A DNA stretch of 64,000 bases from CAWJMD01 sp963843835 (GCA_963843835.1 CAWJMD010000003.1:310001-374000); one strand, 5' to 3'. Shown: positions 48,786-58,267, counted from the first letter of the stretch. Notes: a model not told the origin generated them from the letters alone. Program-made: numbers and translations.

Positions 48786-49639
48786 CCGGGGTCCTTCTTG
48801 TCGGTGGTGCGCTGAGGCCAGGTCGGGGTCGGGGCCGCCGCAGCGCGAGCGCTGTCGAGGCCCTCACCCACCGACAGGGCGGCCGACGCCACCACCGCGA
48901 CGACGACCGCCACGAACGCGACCCACCCCCAGCCGGGGCGGGCCCCGTCCCCCAGGACGGCGACGCCGACGACGGCGGGCAGCACCACTTCCACCGCCCA
49001 CAGCACCGCGGTCGCCGGCCCCACCGCCCCGCGTTCGAGAGCGCGCGCGTAGCCGAGGGCGCCCGCCACGCCCAGCACGGCGACGCACCACGCGAGGGGC
49101 TCCCCCAGCACCTGCTGCCACTCGGCCGCCCCGTGCACCGCGCGGGCGCAGACCGCCGCCCCGCCGAAGCTCGTGCCGGCCAGGAGGGCCAGGACCACCG
49201 ACCCGCCACGGCGATACGCCAGCATCAGCACCACCACGAGCAGCGCGGACGTCGCGGCGGCAACCGGGCCGAACCACTCGGGGGCGGCGACGGCGGGTTG
49301 GGTACCGGCCGCACCGCCGACCACCCCGAGGGCAAGCACCAGCCACCCCACGGCCACCCAGTCCCGACGTCGGGTGGCGGTGCCCAGCACCGGTACGGCG
49401 AGCAGCACCGTCACCACCAGCGAACCGGCCAGCACGGCCTGGACGGCGAACAGGGGCAGGTGCCGCAACGCCACCAGCGACAGCAGCCACGCCACGCCGT
49501 CACATCCCAGTCCTGCGACGTAGGCCGGGTGCCGGACGACGGACAGCCCGCTGGCCCGGCCCGCGCCGACGGCCTGGAGCACGGACCCCACGCCGTACAG
49601 GACCGCGGCGACGACGGCGGCCAGCAGTGAGGTCGCCAT
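48782..49639 (-). CDS. DMT-superfamily (EamA-like) membrane protein
   Basis: 285 aa with about 9-10 helices. LLAAVVAAVLYGVGSVLQAV and WVAVGWLVLALGVVGGAAG match drug/metabolite transporter folds, including the short first helix with small residues. The C-terminal ~30 residues are polar (TPTWPQRTTDKKDPG). Three bp after the MprF-like gene, so probably the same transcript. Substrate unknown. Confidence 0.82.
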   Translation of the reverse strand: MATSLLAAVVAAVLYGVGSVLQAVGAGRASGLSVVRHPAYVAGLGCDGVAWLLSLVALRHLPLFAVQAVLAGSLVVTVLLAVPVLGTATRRRDWVAVGWLVLALGVVGGAAGTQPAVAAPEWFGPVAAATSALLVVVLMLAYRRGGSVVLALLAGTSFGGAAVCARAVHGAAEWQQVLGEPLAWCVAVLGVAGALGYARALERGAVGPATAVLWAVEVVLPAVVGVAVLGDGARPGWGWVAFVAVVVAVVASAALSVGEGLDSARAAAAPTPTWPQRTTDKKDPG

Positions 49640-49642
49640 CGG

Positions 49643-51328
49643 CTACGCGCGACGGCCGACGGAACGCGGCAGCTCCACGAGGCCCTCCGCGACCGCGACG
49701 GCCACCCCCTGGGCCGCCGCCAGGTCGGGGCTGCCGACGACCAGGTGCCGGGGTCGCCACTGCGGGTCGTACTTGGCGTTGAACCGGTACAGCGACTCCA
49801 TCTGGGTGCGCTGCGAGAGACGCCGTACGACGTCGCGGGCCAGGTCGGCCAGGGCACCCGTCCCGTTGCCGGCCACCACCGAGCGCAGCACCGCGAAGTT
49901 CAGCCCCAGCCCGCCGCCCCCGGCCTGCCGGACGTGCTCCGCCGTCTCGATGATGAGGAAGTCCGTCAGCCCGTTCGGCACGTCGTCGCCGATGCTCCGG
50001 CGCATCACGTCGAGGGACCAGCCGTCGATGCCGCGGGCCGGGACCCAGTGGATGAAGGCGCCAGGTCGCCCCGAGGGGGCCAACGCCACGCTCAGCAGCA
50101 GGCCGGTGTCCTCCTCGTCGAACAGACGGGAGAGCGTCATCGAGAAGCCACGCTCGTGGCCGCCGCGCCGGCTCTGGCTCACGAGGTCGAGGAGCTGGGC
50201 CCTCAGCCCTGGCTCCAGCTGCGACGGGTCGAGGAACCGCGCCGTGTACCCCGCCCGCTGGACGCGATGGTGGGCCCCGCGCAGGCTCTTCATCGCGCGG
50301 CCCTCCAGCGTGAACTCCCGGCAGTCGAGGATCGCCTCGTCGCCCAGGTAGATGGCGCGAAGCCCGGAGGACTCGTAGAGCGGCACCCAGTCAGGCGCCG
50401 CACCTAGCACCGTGACCGACCAGCCGGAGCTCTCCGCGAAGTCCACGAAGTCGTTCCAGACCAGCGCCCGCTCGTCCGCCGGACCCACGGGGTCGGGCGA
50501 GACGAGGCACACGGCCCCACGCACGTCGTAGGCGACGACGCTGTCACCGGAGAAGAACCAGGACTTGTCGTCGCGGAGCGCGAAGTACGCGAGGGTGTCG
50601 TCGCCGTGCGCGTCGACGACCCGGCGCGCCCGCTCGCGGTCGACGTGGTGTGCGGACGCGGTCAGGCGGTTGGGCAGCCGTGGCGACAGCAGCAGCCACA
50701 GCGTCACCGACAGCAGCGCCAGCCCGATCGCGACCAGGACGGGCGTGACGAACTGGTCCCCCGGAAGCGGCAGGCCCGAACGACCGGCGAGACGCTCCGC
50801 CGCTGCGGCGGCCGACTGCTGGAACCTGGGACGTTCGGCGCGGTCGAACACGAGGACGAGGAGGGTCGAGACGGTCACGACCGCCGCCGAGCCCGCCACC
50901 CCCCACGTCAGGGCGCGAAGCGTCGCCTGCCGAGTGGGCATGACCGAGAACGCGTTTCGCCGGGTGGCGAGCCACCCACCGACGAGGAGCGCGACGACTC
51001 CCTCCTCGATGTCGAGCCCCTTGAGGACGTGGAGGGCGCTCGACGTGAGCAGCAGCAGGACGGTCCCCGCCCACGCCAGCCGCTGGCCGTGCCGTAGTCC
51101 CCGTGCGGTGAGCGCGAGGGCGAAGGAGACGAACACCAGGGTGACGGCGGACGAGGCCGCCGCGGAGTACGGCAGCACCGACAGGAGGGGCGTCAGACGC
51201 GGTCGCGCCGGCGGCAGGGCAGCGGACGCCAGGCCCACGATCGCGACCGCGGCCACCGTCCAGGAGGCGATCAACCGGGACCTGTCGCGACGCCGCCAGG
51301 CGGACGTCGGGACCCCGAGGCGTGGCAC
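49643..51328 (-). CDS. MprF/DUF2156-type phosphatidylglycerol aminoacyltransferase
   Basis: 561 aa from GTG 51328. Six or seven helices fill residues ~20-230, then a C-terminal DUF2156/GNAT-like catalytic domain (HGDDTLAYFALRDDKSWFFS, then SLRGAHHRVQRAGYTARFLD and YRFNAKYDPQWRPRHLVVGS). This layout belongs to MprF-like enzymes that transfer Lys or Ala from tRNA to phosphatidylglycerol, lowering envelope negative charge. It lacks the long flippase half of firmicute MprF. The DMT protein next to it may help flip the product. Amino acid specificity unknown. Confidence 0.85.
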   Translation of the reverse strand: MPRLGVPTSAWRRRDRSRLIASWTVAAVAIVGLASAALPPARPRLTPLLSVLPYSAAASSAVTLVFVSFALALTARGLRHGQRLAWAGTVLLLLTSSALHVLKGLDIEEGVVALLVGGWLATRRNAFSVMPTRQATLRALTWGVAGSAAVVTVSTLLVLVFDRAERPRFQQSAAAAAERLAGRSGLPLPGDQFVTPVLVAIGLALLSVTLWLLLSPRLPNRLTASAHHVDRERARRVVDAHGDDTLAYFALRDDKSWFFSGDSVVAYDVRGAVCLVSPDPVGPADERALVWNDFVDFAESSGWSVTVLGAAPDWVPLYESSGLRAIYLGDEAILDCREFTLEGRAMKSLRGAHHRVQRAGYTARFLDPSQLEPGLRAQLLDLVSQSRRGGHERGFSMTLSRLFDEEDTGLLLSVALAPSGRPGAFIHWVPARGIDGWSLDVMRRSIGDDVPNGLTDFLIIETAEHVRQAGGGGLGLNFAVLRSVVAGNGTGALADLARDVVRRLSQRTQMESLYRFNAKYDPQWRPRHLVVGSPDLAAAQGVAVAVAEGLVELPRSVGRRA

Positions 51329-51397
51329 CGGCCCAGTAAAGCCGATGATCAGTACGCGGGGACGCGCCCCGCGGCCGACCGGGAGCGGGGTGGGGCG

Positions 51398-52069
51398 GTG
51401 CCGAGGAGGATGTGGGTGGCGCTCGGGGTGAGCGCGGCGCTGGTCAACGCCAACTTCGTTCTCGAGGGGCTGCTGGGTCCCCGCCGTTGGCTCGCCGCGG
51501 GGCCGTACATCAGCGACCTCAGCGCGGTGGGGCAGCCCTGGGGGTGGGTCTACCGGGCGGCCGACGTGCTCACCGGACTGCTGGTCGTCACGATGGCGGC
51601 GGTGCTGCTCAGCCGGGCCGCCGACGCGTCCCGGGACCGCGCCCGGGCGTCGGGAGCGAAGGTCTGGGCGCGCACGGACGTGTGGCTGCGGACCACCGCG
51701 GTCTGCGTACTCCTGTTCGCTGTGGGGACCATCGGCGCGGCGGTGTTCTCCCTCCCCTGCGCGGAGTCCACGTGCGCTGCCTCGGCCCCGACAGCGGTCG
51801 CCCACTCCGTCTTCAGCATCGTGGGCTCGGGGGGCGCGGTCGTGGGCTCGTGGGCCCTGCTGGTGCACGCGCGGCGGCGCCGCGACGGGGAGGGCGGGAC
51901 CGCGGTGGCGGCGGCTGCCCTCACGATCCTGCTGGCCGCAGGCCTCTTCGCCCTCGGACGGGAGACCGGGGACGGCACGCTCCTCGCGACGTCGCAGCGC
52001 GCGCAGGTGCTGGCGATCTCGGCCTGGATCGTGCTCGTGACGCTGACCACGAGATCACGCCACCGGTAG
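51398..52069 (+). CDS. DUF998 membrane protein
   Basis: 223 aa from GTG 51398 (an internal ATG at 51410 is possible). Six helices typical of DUF998 (VALGVSAALVNANFVLEGLL, PYISDLSAVGQPWGWVYRAA). Function unknown; often near envelope genes. It is divergent from the MprF-like gene and ends 5 bp before the convergent DedA-fusion stop. Confidence 0.82.
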   Translation: MPRRMWVALGVSAALVNANFVLEGLLGPRRWLAAGPYISDLSAVGQPWGWVYRAADVLTGLLVVTMAAVLLSRAADASRDRARASGAKVWARTDVWLRTTAVCVLLFAVGTIGAAVFSLPCAESTCAASAPTAVAHSVFSIVGSGGAVVGSWALLVHARRRRDGEGGTAVAAAALTILLAAGLFALGRETGDGTLLATSQRAQVLAISAWIVLVTLTTRSRHR

Positions 52070-52074
52070 GTCCC

Positions 52075-53373
52075 TCAGAGGATGTTCACGGCACGTGCGG
52101 CCACCACGGCCACGGTGAGGAGCGAGACACCGGAGCCGAGCGCCATCACCCCCTTCGCGCGCACCGAAAGGGGCAGGGTGTCCGTGGGACTGAACGCGGT
52201 GGCCGTGGTGAAGGAGACGAACAGGTAGTCGGCGAAGCCTGGGCGCCACTCGTCACGGTCCCAGCCGGGGACGCCGGTCACCTGCGGGAAGAGCAGGTCG
52301 GGCCGCGTCGGCTTCCTGTCGTGGGACGGGTCCCGGGCGAACGGCCCACCGGCGTCGAGCTCCCAGAGCGCGATCGCCACGGCCGCCACGTTCGTCACCC
52401 AGATCAGCAGGGCGGTCTGCACCAGCAGACGAGGTGGCACGGTCGCGCTCGAGACCAGCACGATGACCAGCCTGAGCAGGTGCACCGCGTTCGCCAGACC
52501 CAGCAGCGCCGCCAGCGCCACGGCGAGGCCCCGCAGCAGGGGCGTGTCGGTGGAGAGCCGGAGAGGGTTCGTGGCGACGAGCGGTGCCAGCAGGGCGATC
52601 TCGAACGCGGGCAGCAGCCACGGTGGTCCCTCGACCACGTCGCCCGGCAGGGCGAGCTGCAGCCCGAGGACGACGAGGACGGTGACCGTGGCCGGCCACC
52701 TGCGGTGGTGACGATCCTCCGGTGACCTGGCGTCAGATGCTGTCATCGTGAGATCCCCGGGCTCGACCCGCCGCCCGACGTGCCGTACCCGCAGCACCCA
52801 CGCCGCGATGGCGACCACGACTACCGCGAGCACGACTTCCCCGCCGAGGCCGAGGTCGCGTTCCAGCACGCGGTAGGACGCCCCCGCCCCGTAGCCGAGA
52901 ACGGAGACGGCACCTGCCCACAGCGCACCCCCGCACACGTTCGCGACGGTGAAGCGCACCTGCGACATCCCGCTCATCCCGGCGAGACCGGGGACGAGGG
53001 CCCGCAGCGCCGCCGCCCAGCGCCCGAGCACGACGGCCACAGCACCTCGGCGGCGCAGCAAGGACATCGCGCGCTCGACGTCACCCGACCGGGTCATCCG
53101 CTCCGGAACCCGTTGCAGGAGAGACTGTCCGTACCGGTGACCCACGAGGAACCCCACCTGGTCTCCCAGTGCGGCACCCACGGCCGCGGCGAGGACGACG
53201 GACCAGAGCGGCAGTCCTCCGCCATGTGCCACCACACCACCGAGGAGGACTGCGGTCTCCCCCGGTACGACCAGGCCCACGAAGACCGACGCCTCGAGGG
53301 CGGGCAGCAGGAACACGAGGCCGAGGACCAGCCACGGGGGCAGTCCCACGACGGCGTCCATCACAGCACTCAC
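52075..53373 (-). CDS. DedA (VTT) domain fused to a channel-like membrane domain
   Basis: 432 aa from GTG 53373. Residues ~1-200 are a DedA/VTT lipid scramblase-like domain (EASVFVGLVVPGETAVLLGG, GRWAAALRALVPGLAGMSGM). After a polar linker (TASDARSPEDRHHRRW) comes a second multi-helix domain ending in DYLFVSFTTATAFSPTDTLP, VRAKGVMALGSGVSLLTVAV and ARAVNIL. That part is a two-helix ion-channel-like pore, which in other actinobacteria I recall as a separate protein. The frame is open throughout, so this is a real in-frame fusion. Linked function unknown. Confidence 0.82.
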   Translation of the reverse strand: MSAVMDAVVGLPPWLVLGLVFLLPALEASVFVGLVVPGETAVLLGGVVAHGGGLPLWSVVLAAAVGAALGDQVGFLVGHRYGQSLLQRVPERMTRSGDVERAMSLLRRRGAVAVVLGRWAAALRALVPGLAGMSGMSQVRFTVANVCGGALWAGAVSVLGYGAGASYRVLERDLGLGGEVVLAVVVVAIAAWVLRVRHVGRRVEPGDLTMTASDARSPEDRHHRRWPATVTVLVVLGLQLALPGDVVEGPPWLLPAFEIALLAPLVATNPLRLSTDTPLLRGLAVALAALLGLANAVHLLRLVIVLVSSATVPPRLLVQTALLIWVTNVAAVAIALWELDAGGPFARDPSHDRKPTRPDLLFPQVTGVPGWDRDEWRPGFADYLFVSFTTATAFSPTDTLPLSVRAKGVMALGSGVSLLTVAVVAARAVNIL

Positions 53374-53392
53374 CGACTCAGTGTGCGCGCCC

Positions 53393-53809
53393 TCACGGCG
53401 TCGGTCCGTCCGCGCGGTCGCCGTCCTGCATCCGGCGGTGGATCTCGGTCGTCAGCACGTGGATCTCCCGCGTCAGGTCGGTGTTGGTCCGGAGCTCCAG
53501 CTCGGACTCGACGAAGTCGTGATCGGCCTTGGCCTGCTGGAAGGCGGCCTGGCGGTTCTGCCCGATCATGACGAAGGTCGACAGGAAGATGGCCTCGAGC
53601 GAGACGACCAGGGTCAGGGTCGGCCAGGGGCTCTTCTCCAGCAACACCATCCACAGCGTGAATACCGCGACGTGCGCGTAGACGAACGGCATCGAGCCGG
53701 CGAAGGCCGTGATGCGGTCGGCGACCTTGAGCTGGACGTCGTCCGCACGACGGCGCAGGTGCTCGGCGACGACCGGATGGTGCTTCGGCCTGGTGGGTGT
53801 CGCGGTCAT
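53393..53809 (-). CDS. DUF1003 membrane protein
   Basis: 138 aa. Two helices (SMPFVYAHVAVFTLWMVLLE and PWPTLTLVVSLEAIFLSTFV) with QNRQAAFQQAKADHDFVESE after them, the DUF1003 signature. C-terminal coiled-coil-like segment. Function unknown. It lies 20 bp upstream of the DedA fusion on the same strand, suggesting one transcript. Confidence 0.9.
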   Translation of the reverse strand: MTATPTRPKHHPVVAEHLRRRADDVQLKVADRITAFAGSMPFVYAHVAVFTLWMVLLEKSPWPTLTLVVSLEAIFLSTFVMIGQNRQAAFQQAKADHDFVESELELRTNTDLTREIHVLTTEIHRRMQDGDRADGPTP

Positions 53810-53903
53810 GGCTGCTCCTCAGGGATGCGATCCCGGGCAGTGAAGCACGGGACGGCCGACCCTCGGGGGACACCTGGCGGGACGTCAGGTCACACTGGGC
53901 GCC

Positions 53904-54584
53904 GTGGAGTCCGCGCGGGTGCTGGTGGTCGAGGACGACGCCGCGCTGCGCGACGTGCTGGTGCGCGGGCTCCGTAGACGCGGCGCGGACGTCACCGCCG
54001 TGGCCGACGGCGCCGCGGCTCTGGCCCGCTTCGGCGCCGACGTCTCGTCGTACGACGTCGTCGTCCTGGACGTGGGGCTGCCCGACTCCGACGGCCGCGA
54101 CGTGTGCCAGGCACTGCGTGCGCGCGGGGTCCTGACACCCGTGCTCTTCCTGACGGCACGCGGGCAGGTGGCCGACCTCGTCTCCGGGTTCGCCGCCGGC
54201 GGCGACGAGTACGTGGCCAAGCCGTTCCACTTCTCCGAGCTCGTCGCGCGGCTCGAGGGCCTGCTCCGACGGCACACCAGCGCCCTGGCCCCGGACTGGG
54301 GTGTGCACCTCGACCCGGCCACCCACTCGTTGACGTCACGAGATCGGCGCGCTCAGCTGACTCCCACCGAGTTCCGCCTGCTCGCGCGGCTGATGGCGGC
54401 GCCGGCCGAGGTGGTCCGACGTCGAGCCCTGGTGCTGGCGGCGTGGCCGGACGGGGCGATCGTCCACGACAACACGCTCGACCAGTACCTCGCCAAGGTC
54501 CGTCGCAAGCTCGCCGCGGTGGACCCCGACCACAGCATCGAGACCGTGCGCGGCGTCGGCTACCGGTTCGGACGTGACGGGTGA
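53904..54584 (+). CDS. OmpR-family response regulator
   Basis: 226 aa from GTG 53904. Receiver with VVEDD (8-12), phospho-acceptor Asp56 (VVLDVGLPDSDG) and AKPFHFSELVARL; the winged helix contains LTPTEFRLLARLMAAPAEVV and NTLDQYLAKVRRKLAAVD. Its TGA overlaps the kinase GTG. Likely targets are itself and the COG4705 gene downstream. Confidence 0.95.
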   Translation: MESARVLVVEDDAALRDVLVRGLRRRGADVTAVADGAAALARFGADVSSYDVVVLDVGLPDSDGRDVCQALRARGVLTPVLFLTARGQVADLVSGFAAGGDEYVAKPFHFSELVARLEGLLRRHTSALAPDWGVHLDPATHSLTSRDRRAQLTPTEFRLLARLMAAPAEVVRRRALVLAAWPDGAIVHDNTLDQYLAKVRRKLAAVDPDHSIETVRGVGYRFGRDG

Positions 54585-55933
54585 GCCGGTTCACGCGAGC
54601 CGCGACGAAGCCTGCGACCCTGCGAGGTCGGATCGCCCGGGCCGCCATGCTCGCCACGGCGGGCTGGGTCCTCGTCCTCACCGTGGCATTCAACGTCGCC
54701 CTGGCGGCCCAGCTGTCACGCCAGGCAGACGACTTGACGCTCACCCGGGCCGAGGCCGTCTCCGCCACGGTCGACGTCGATCCCGACGGTGGGGTGGCCG
54801 TGCGCGAAGGACGCGGCGACGAGGCGATCGACGTGGGCACCTGGATCTACGTCGGAGAACGCTTGGTGGAGAGTCCACCTCGGGCCAGGGGGCTCGACGC
54901 GACGGCTGCTGGGCTGGTCGGGCGCGGCGAGCAGTGGTTCACGACAGGCGGCAGCGACCCCGTGCGCATGCTGGCGCTGCCGGTTGACGACGGCGGACAG
55001 CAGGTCGCGACCATCGTCGTCAGCCAGTCCCTCGGCCCGTACCGGCAGACCGAGGAGCTGGCCGTCGTGGGCAGCGTGCTGCTCGGGCTGCTAGTCCTGG
55101 CAGGGGTCTACCTCGTCGTGCGGGAGAGCACCGACCGTGCGCTGCGCCCGGTGGAGGAGATGACGGCACAGGCCGCGAGGTGGAGCGCGGGAGACGTCGA
55201 CCGGCGCTTCGGCCTCGAACCGCGGGCCGCAGAGCTCGACCAGCTCGCCGCGACGTTGGACGGTGTGCTCGACCGGATCAGCGCGGTGCTGCGTCACGAG
55301 AGGGCGTTCAGCGACCACCTCTCCCACGAGCTGAGGACGCCTCTCGCAGCGGTGGTGGCCGAGGTCGACCTGCTCCTCGAGTCGGGCGGCCACCCGCCGG
55401 AGGTGACGGCGGCGCTGCGGCAGACCGCGGACGCCGCGCAGCGGATGACCCGCATCCTCGACACCCTGATGGCGGCCGCCCGGTCCACGGCCGGCCGGCC
55501 GCGGGGCCGCTGCGAGCTCAACGAGGCCGTCGTACCGCTGGCGCGCGAGTGGCCCGAGCCACCGGTCCTCGACGTCGAGCTCGGCGTGGGCACTGTCGTG
55601 GGTGTTGACGCCGACGTGCTGACCCAGATGTTGTCGCCACTCCTCGCCAACGCGCGCAGGTTCGCCGCATCGCGCGTGCGTGTCACCGCCCGCGCCGGAG
55701 CGGACGCCGTGGTGATCGCCGTGGCCGACGACGGTCCCGGGATCGCACCGGGCGACCTGGCGCACGTGTTCGAGCCCGGGTGGCGCGGCGCCCCCGACGA
55801 CGGCGACGGCCACGACGGCGCGGGACTGGGGCTGTCGCTCGTGCGGCGGCTCGCCACGGTCAGCGGCGGGACGGTCCAGGCCATGGACAAGCCGGCCGGC
55901 GCCACGATCGAGCTCCGGCTGCCCCGGGGCTGA
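54581..55933 (+). CDS. sensor histidine kinase
   Basis: 450 aa from GTG 54581. Helix 1 (~22-45), a ~115-residue outer sensor (TVDVDPDGGVAVREGRGDEA), helix 2 (~163-181), HAMP, then H box FSDHLSHELRTPLAAVVAEV with His249, N box SPLLANARRFA and G boxes ADDGPGIAPG and GAGLGLSLVRR. N box deviates slightly (LANARR rather than NLIDNA), common in this subfamily. Partner of the preceding regulator. Confidence 0.94.
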   Translation: MSRFTRAATKPATLRGRIARAAMLATAGWVLVLTVAFNVALAAQLSRQADDLTLTRAEAVSATVDVDPDGGVAVREGRGDEAIDVGTWIYVGERLVESPPRARGLDATAAGLVGRGEQWFTTGGSDPVRMLALPVDDGGQQVATIVVSQSLGPYRQTEELAVVGSVLLGLLVLAGVYLVVRESTDRALRPVEEMTAQAARWSAGDVDRRFGLEPRAAELDQLAATLDGVLDRISAVLRHERAFSDHLSHELRTPLAAVVAEVDLLLESGGHPPEVTAALRQTADAAQRMTRILDTLMAAARSTAGRPRGRCELNEAVVPLAREWPEPPVLDVELGVGTVVGVDADVLTQMLSPLLANARRFAASRVRVTARAGADAVVIAVADDGPGIAPGDLAHVFEPGWRGAPDDGDGHDGAGLGLSLVRRLATVSGGTVQAMDKPAGATIELRLPRG

Positions 55934-55951
55934 GCCGCGGATCCCTGGTCA

Positions 55952-55970
55952 GGCGAAGTTCAGGTTCGCC
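55952..55970 (+). promoter_or_regulatory. inverted repeat before the COG4705 gene
   Basis: GGCGAA, 7-nt centre GTTCAGG, TTCGCC. It ends 16 bp before the ATG at 55987. It may bind the adjacent OmpR-type regulator (TTCAGG/TTCGC half-sites) or be an attenuating hairpin in the leader. Confidence 0.4.
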
Positions 55971-55986
55971 GACCGACCCTGCCTCC

Positions 55987-57249
55987 ATGACGACGCAGAG
56001 CGGCACGCTCACCCCTGTCAACGCCGCCACCCTCGGAAGGCAGATGCTCAACAAGGTCCCAGAGGTCACCCTCTGGTTCTGGGTGATCAAGGTGGTGGCC
56101 ACCACCGTCGGCGAGACCGCCGCCGACTTCCTGACCGGCACCGTCGGTCTCAGCCTCGGCGGCGCCACCTGGGTCGTGGGCGCGGCGCTGGTCGCGACGC
56201 TGGCGGTGCAGTTCCGCGCCCGCCGCTACATCCCTGCCGTGTACTGGCTCGCCGTCGTGCTGGTCAGCGTGGTCGGCACCCTCATCACCGACAACCTGGT
56301 CGACGACCTCGGCGTCGCGCTGACCACGACGACCATCGTCTTCGCGGCCGCGCTCGCCGCGACGTTCGCGCTGTGGTTCGCCAGCGAGCGCACGCTGTCG
56401 ATCCACACCATCGTCACCACCCGGCGCGAGGCCTTCTACTGGACCGCGATCCTCTTCACGTTCGCACTCGGGACGGCCGCGGGGGACCTCCTCGCCGAAG
56501 GACTCAAACTGGGCTACTCGGTCTCGGGTCTCGTCTTCGCTGCGGCGATCGCGCTGATCGCCGTGGCGCACAAGCGGTTCGGCCTGGGCGCGGTCCTGGC
56601 CTTCTGGATGGCGTACGTGATCACCCGTCCGCTCGGCGCCTCGGTCGGCGACCTGCTCTCGCAGCCGACAGCGGACGGCGGGGTCGGGCTGGGCACCGTC
56701 GTCACGTCCGCTCTCTTCCTGCTCGTCATCGTGGGCGCCGTGTCCTACCTCGCCGTCAGCAAGCGCGACGTCACCTCCCCCGACGCCGACATGCGGCCTC
56801 TCGACGGCGTCACGCCCGGCGTCGGAACGGCCGGAACCGATCGGTCATCACGCCTGGTCCTGGCCGGCGGAGTCGGCGCTGCCCTCAGCGTCGCGGTCGC
56901 TGTCATCCACGTGCTGGACCAGGGCGGCCTCACGGCCCGGAAGGACCCCGGCTACCTCGGGTACGGGTACTGGACGCTCGAGGTCGTCGGGGTCGTGGCC
57001 GCCGTGGTGCTCCTGACCCGGCACCGCATGGTCGGCTGGCTGCTCGCCGCCGGCGTGGCAACGGGTCCGCTGCTCGGCATCATCGTCAGCCGCAGCGTCG
57101 GCCTCCCCGGGGCCACTGACGACATCGGCAACTGGGGTGAGCCGCTCGGGGTGGCCGCGATGGCGGTGGAGACGACCCTGCTCGTCCTGGCCCTGACCGT
57201 GGTCAGCCAGACCGCTCGGCTGCGGCCCAGGGTTCCGTCCCGGTCCTGA
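55987..57249 (+). CDS. COG4705-type membrane protein
   Basis: 420 aa from ATG 55987. A family signature KVPEVTLWFWVIKVVATTVG and ETAADFL is repeated in degenerate form after each pair of helices (AFYWTAILFTFALGTAAGDL; RPLGASVGDLLSQPTADGGV). About 8 helices make up the COG4705 part (to ~260). A second set of ~5 helices after a polar loop (residues ~275-300) carries a His/Asp-rich VAVIHVLDQGG. Function unknown; co-location with a two-component system is frequent. Its end overlaps the convergent Gfo/Idh gene by 47 bp. Confidence 0.82.
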   Translation: MTTQSGTLTPVNAATLGRQMLNKVPEVTLWFWVIKVVATTVGETAADFLTGTVGLSLGGATWVVGAALVATLAVQFRARRYIPAVYWLAVVLVSVVGTLITDNLVDDLGVALTTTTIVFAAALAATFALWFASERTLSIHTIVTTRREAFYWTAILFTFALGTAAGDLLAEGLKLGYSVSGLVFAAAIALIAVAHKRFGLGAVLAFWMAYVITRPLGASVGDLLSQPTADGGVGLGTVVTSALFLLVIVGAVSYLAVSKRDVTSPDADMRPLDGVTPGVGTAGTDRSSRLVLAGGVGAALSVAVAVIHVLDQGGLTARKDPGYLGYGYWTLEVVGVVAAVVLLTRHRMVGWLLAAGVATGPLLGIIVSRSVGLPGATDDIGNWGEPLGVAAMAVETTLLVLALTVVSQTARLRPRVPSRS

Positions 57250-58267
57250 CCTCCGCCCCGGTGTCGGCGGCTTCGTCGATGGCGAGCGAGATGAGGTGGT
57301 CCTGAGCCGCACCCGCGAGCGGGTACGGCTCAGGGCCCTCGCCGCGAACCCAGGCGGCCATCGCGTCCAGCAGCGTCGCGATCGCGATCTCCTCGTCGTT
57401 CCAACGGTTCCCGACGTATGGGTTGCGGAACACCACGTCGGAGCCGAACGTGATGTGGTCGGTCTCGAAGCCGTCCAGGTCGAGGTCGTAGCCCGTCTGG
57501 CGGCGGACCAGCGGCGACCGGGCGACCGTCCGCGGCGCGACCATTCGCACCACCTCGTCGTCCCGCAGCTCGCCGTGGGTCCCGCGCACGAGGATGCGCC
57601 GGAACCGCAGCTGGTTGTGCCACTGGTTGTCGGTGAAGTCGTAGAGGCCGGACCGGCCGCCGCCGAAGTCGATGGTGGCGATGGTCGTCGTCGCAGGCTT
57701 CGGCTCCGGGTCGTCCGTCCATCCGTCGCGGGTGAGCGGGTCGACCAGTGGCGCAGTCGATCTCGTGGCACGCACGGTCGCGGGGCCGTACCCGACGCCA
57801 AGAACTGCACGCATCAGCGAGACCGCGTGGTACCCGTGCGTGGACGAGACCTGCACCTGCGTCGGCGCACCGATCGCTCCCGAGCGCACCGCGGCCGCCC
57901 TCGCGGCGTGGGCCGGCACGAGCGAGTACTGCTCCGCCACCTGCACCAGCCCCGACGACCCGACGTCGGCCCACTGCGCGCGCAGCCCGTCCAGGTCAGG
58001 AGCGGGTGGGGTCTCGGCCAGCACGGGCACACCGGCGGCGACGACCTCCGAGACGACCCCCGGCGTCGCGGCCCAGGGAACCGCCGCGACGACGAAGTCG
58101 GGTCGGGCCGTTCGCAGGCACTCCTCGACGGACGTGAACTCGGGGACCCGCAACGACCGCTGCGAGCGCACCACGGCCCCGACGCACGCCACGTCGGGCA
58201 GCGCCTCCGCCAGGCGCCAGAAGAACTCCGCACGCCAGCCGGCGCCCACGGTCACGAAGGAGGTCAC
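57203..58267 (-). CDS. Gfo/Idh/MocA-family oxidoreductase
   Basis: 354 aa from GTG 58267. N-terminal Rossmann fold FVTVGAGWRAEFFWRLAEAL with VLAETPPAPD in the place of the usual EKP motif (Lys replaced by Thr). The C-terminal domain holds STHGYHAVSLMRAVLGVGY. Changed EKP suggests altered catalysis or a different cofactor use. The start codon sits directly on a 12-bp hairpin. It follows the nitrilase on the same strand, with a 43-bp gap. Confidence 0.85.
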   Translation of the reverse strand: MTSFVTVGAGWRAEFFWRLAEALPDVACVGAVVRSQRSLRVPEFTSVEECLRTARPDFVVAAVPWAATPGVVSEVVAAGVPVLAETPPAPDLDGLRAQWADVGSSGLVQVAEQYSLVPAHAARAAAVRSGAIGAPTQVQVSSTHGYHAVSLMRAVLGVGYGPATVRATRSTAPLVDPLTRDGWTDDPEPKPATTTIATIDFGGGRSGLYDFTDNQWHNQLRFRRILVRGTHGELRDDEVVRMVAPRTVARSPLVRRQTGYDLDLDGFETDHITFGSDVVFRNPYVGNRWNDEEIAIATLLDAMAAWVRGEGPEPYPLAGAAQDHLISLAIDEAADTGAEVRTGTEPWAAAERSG

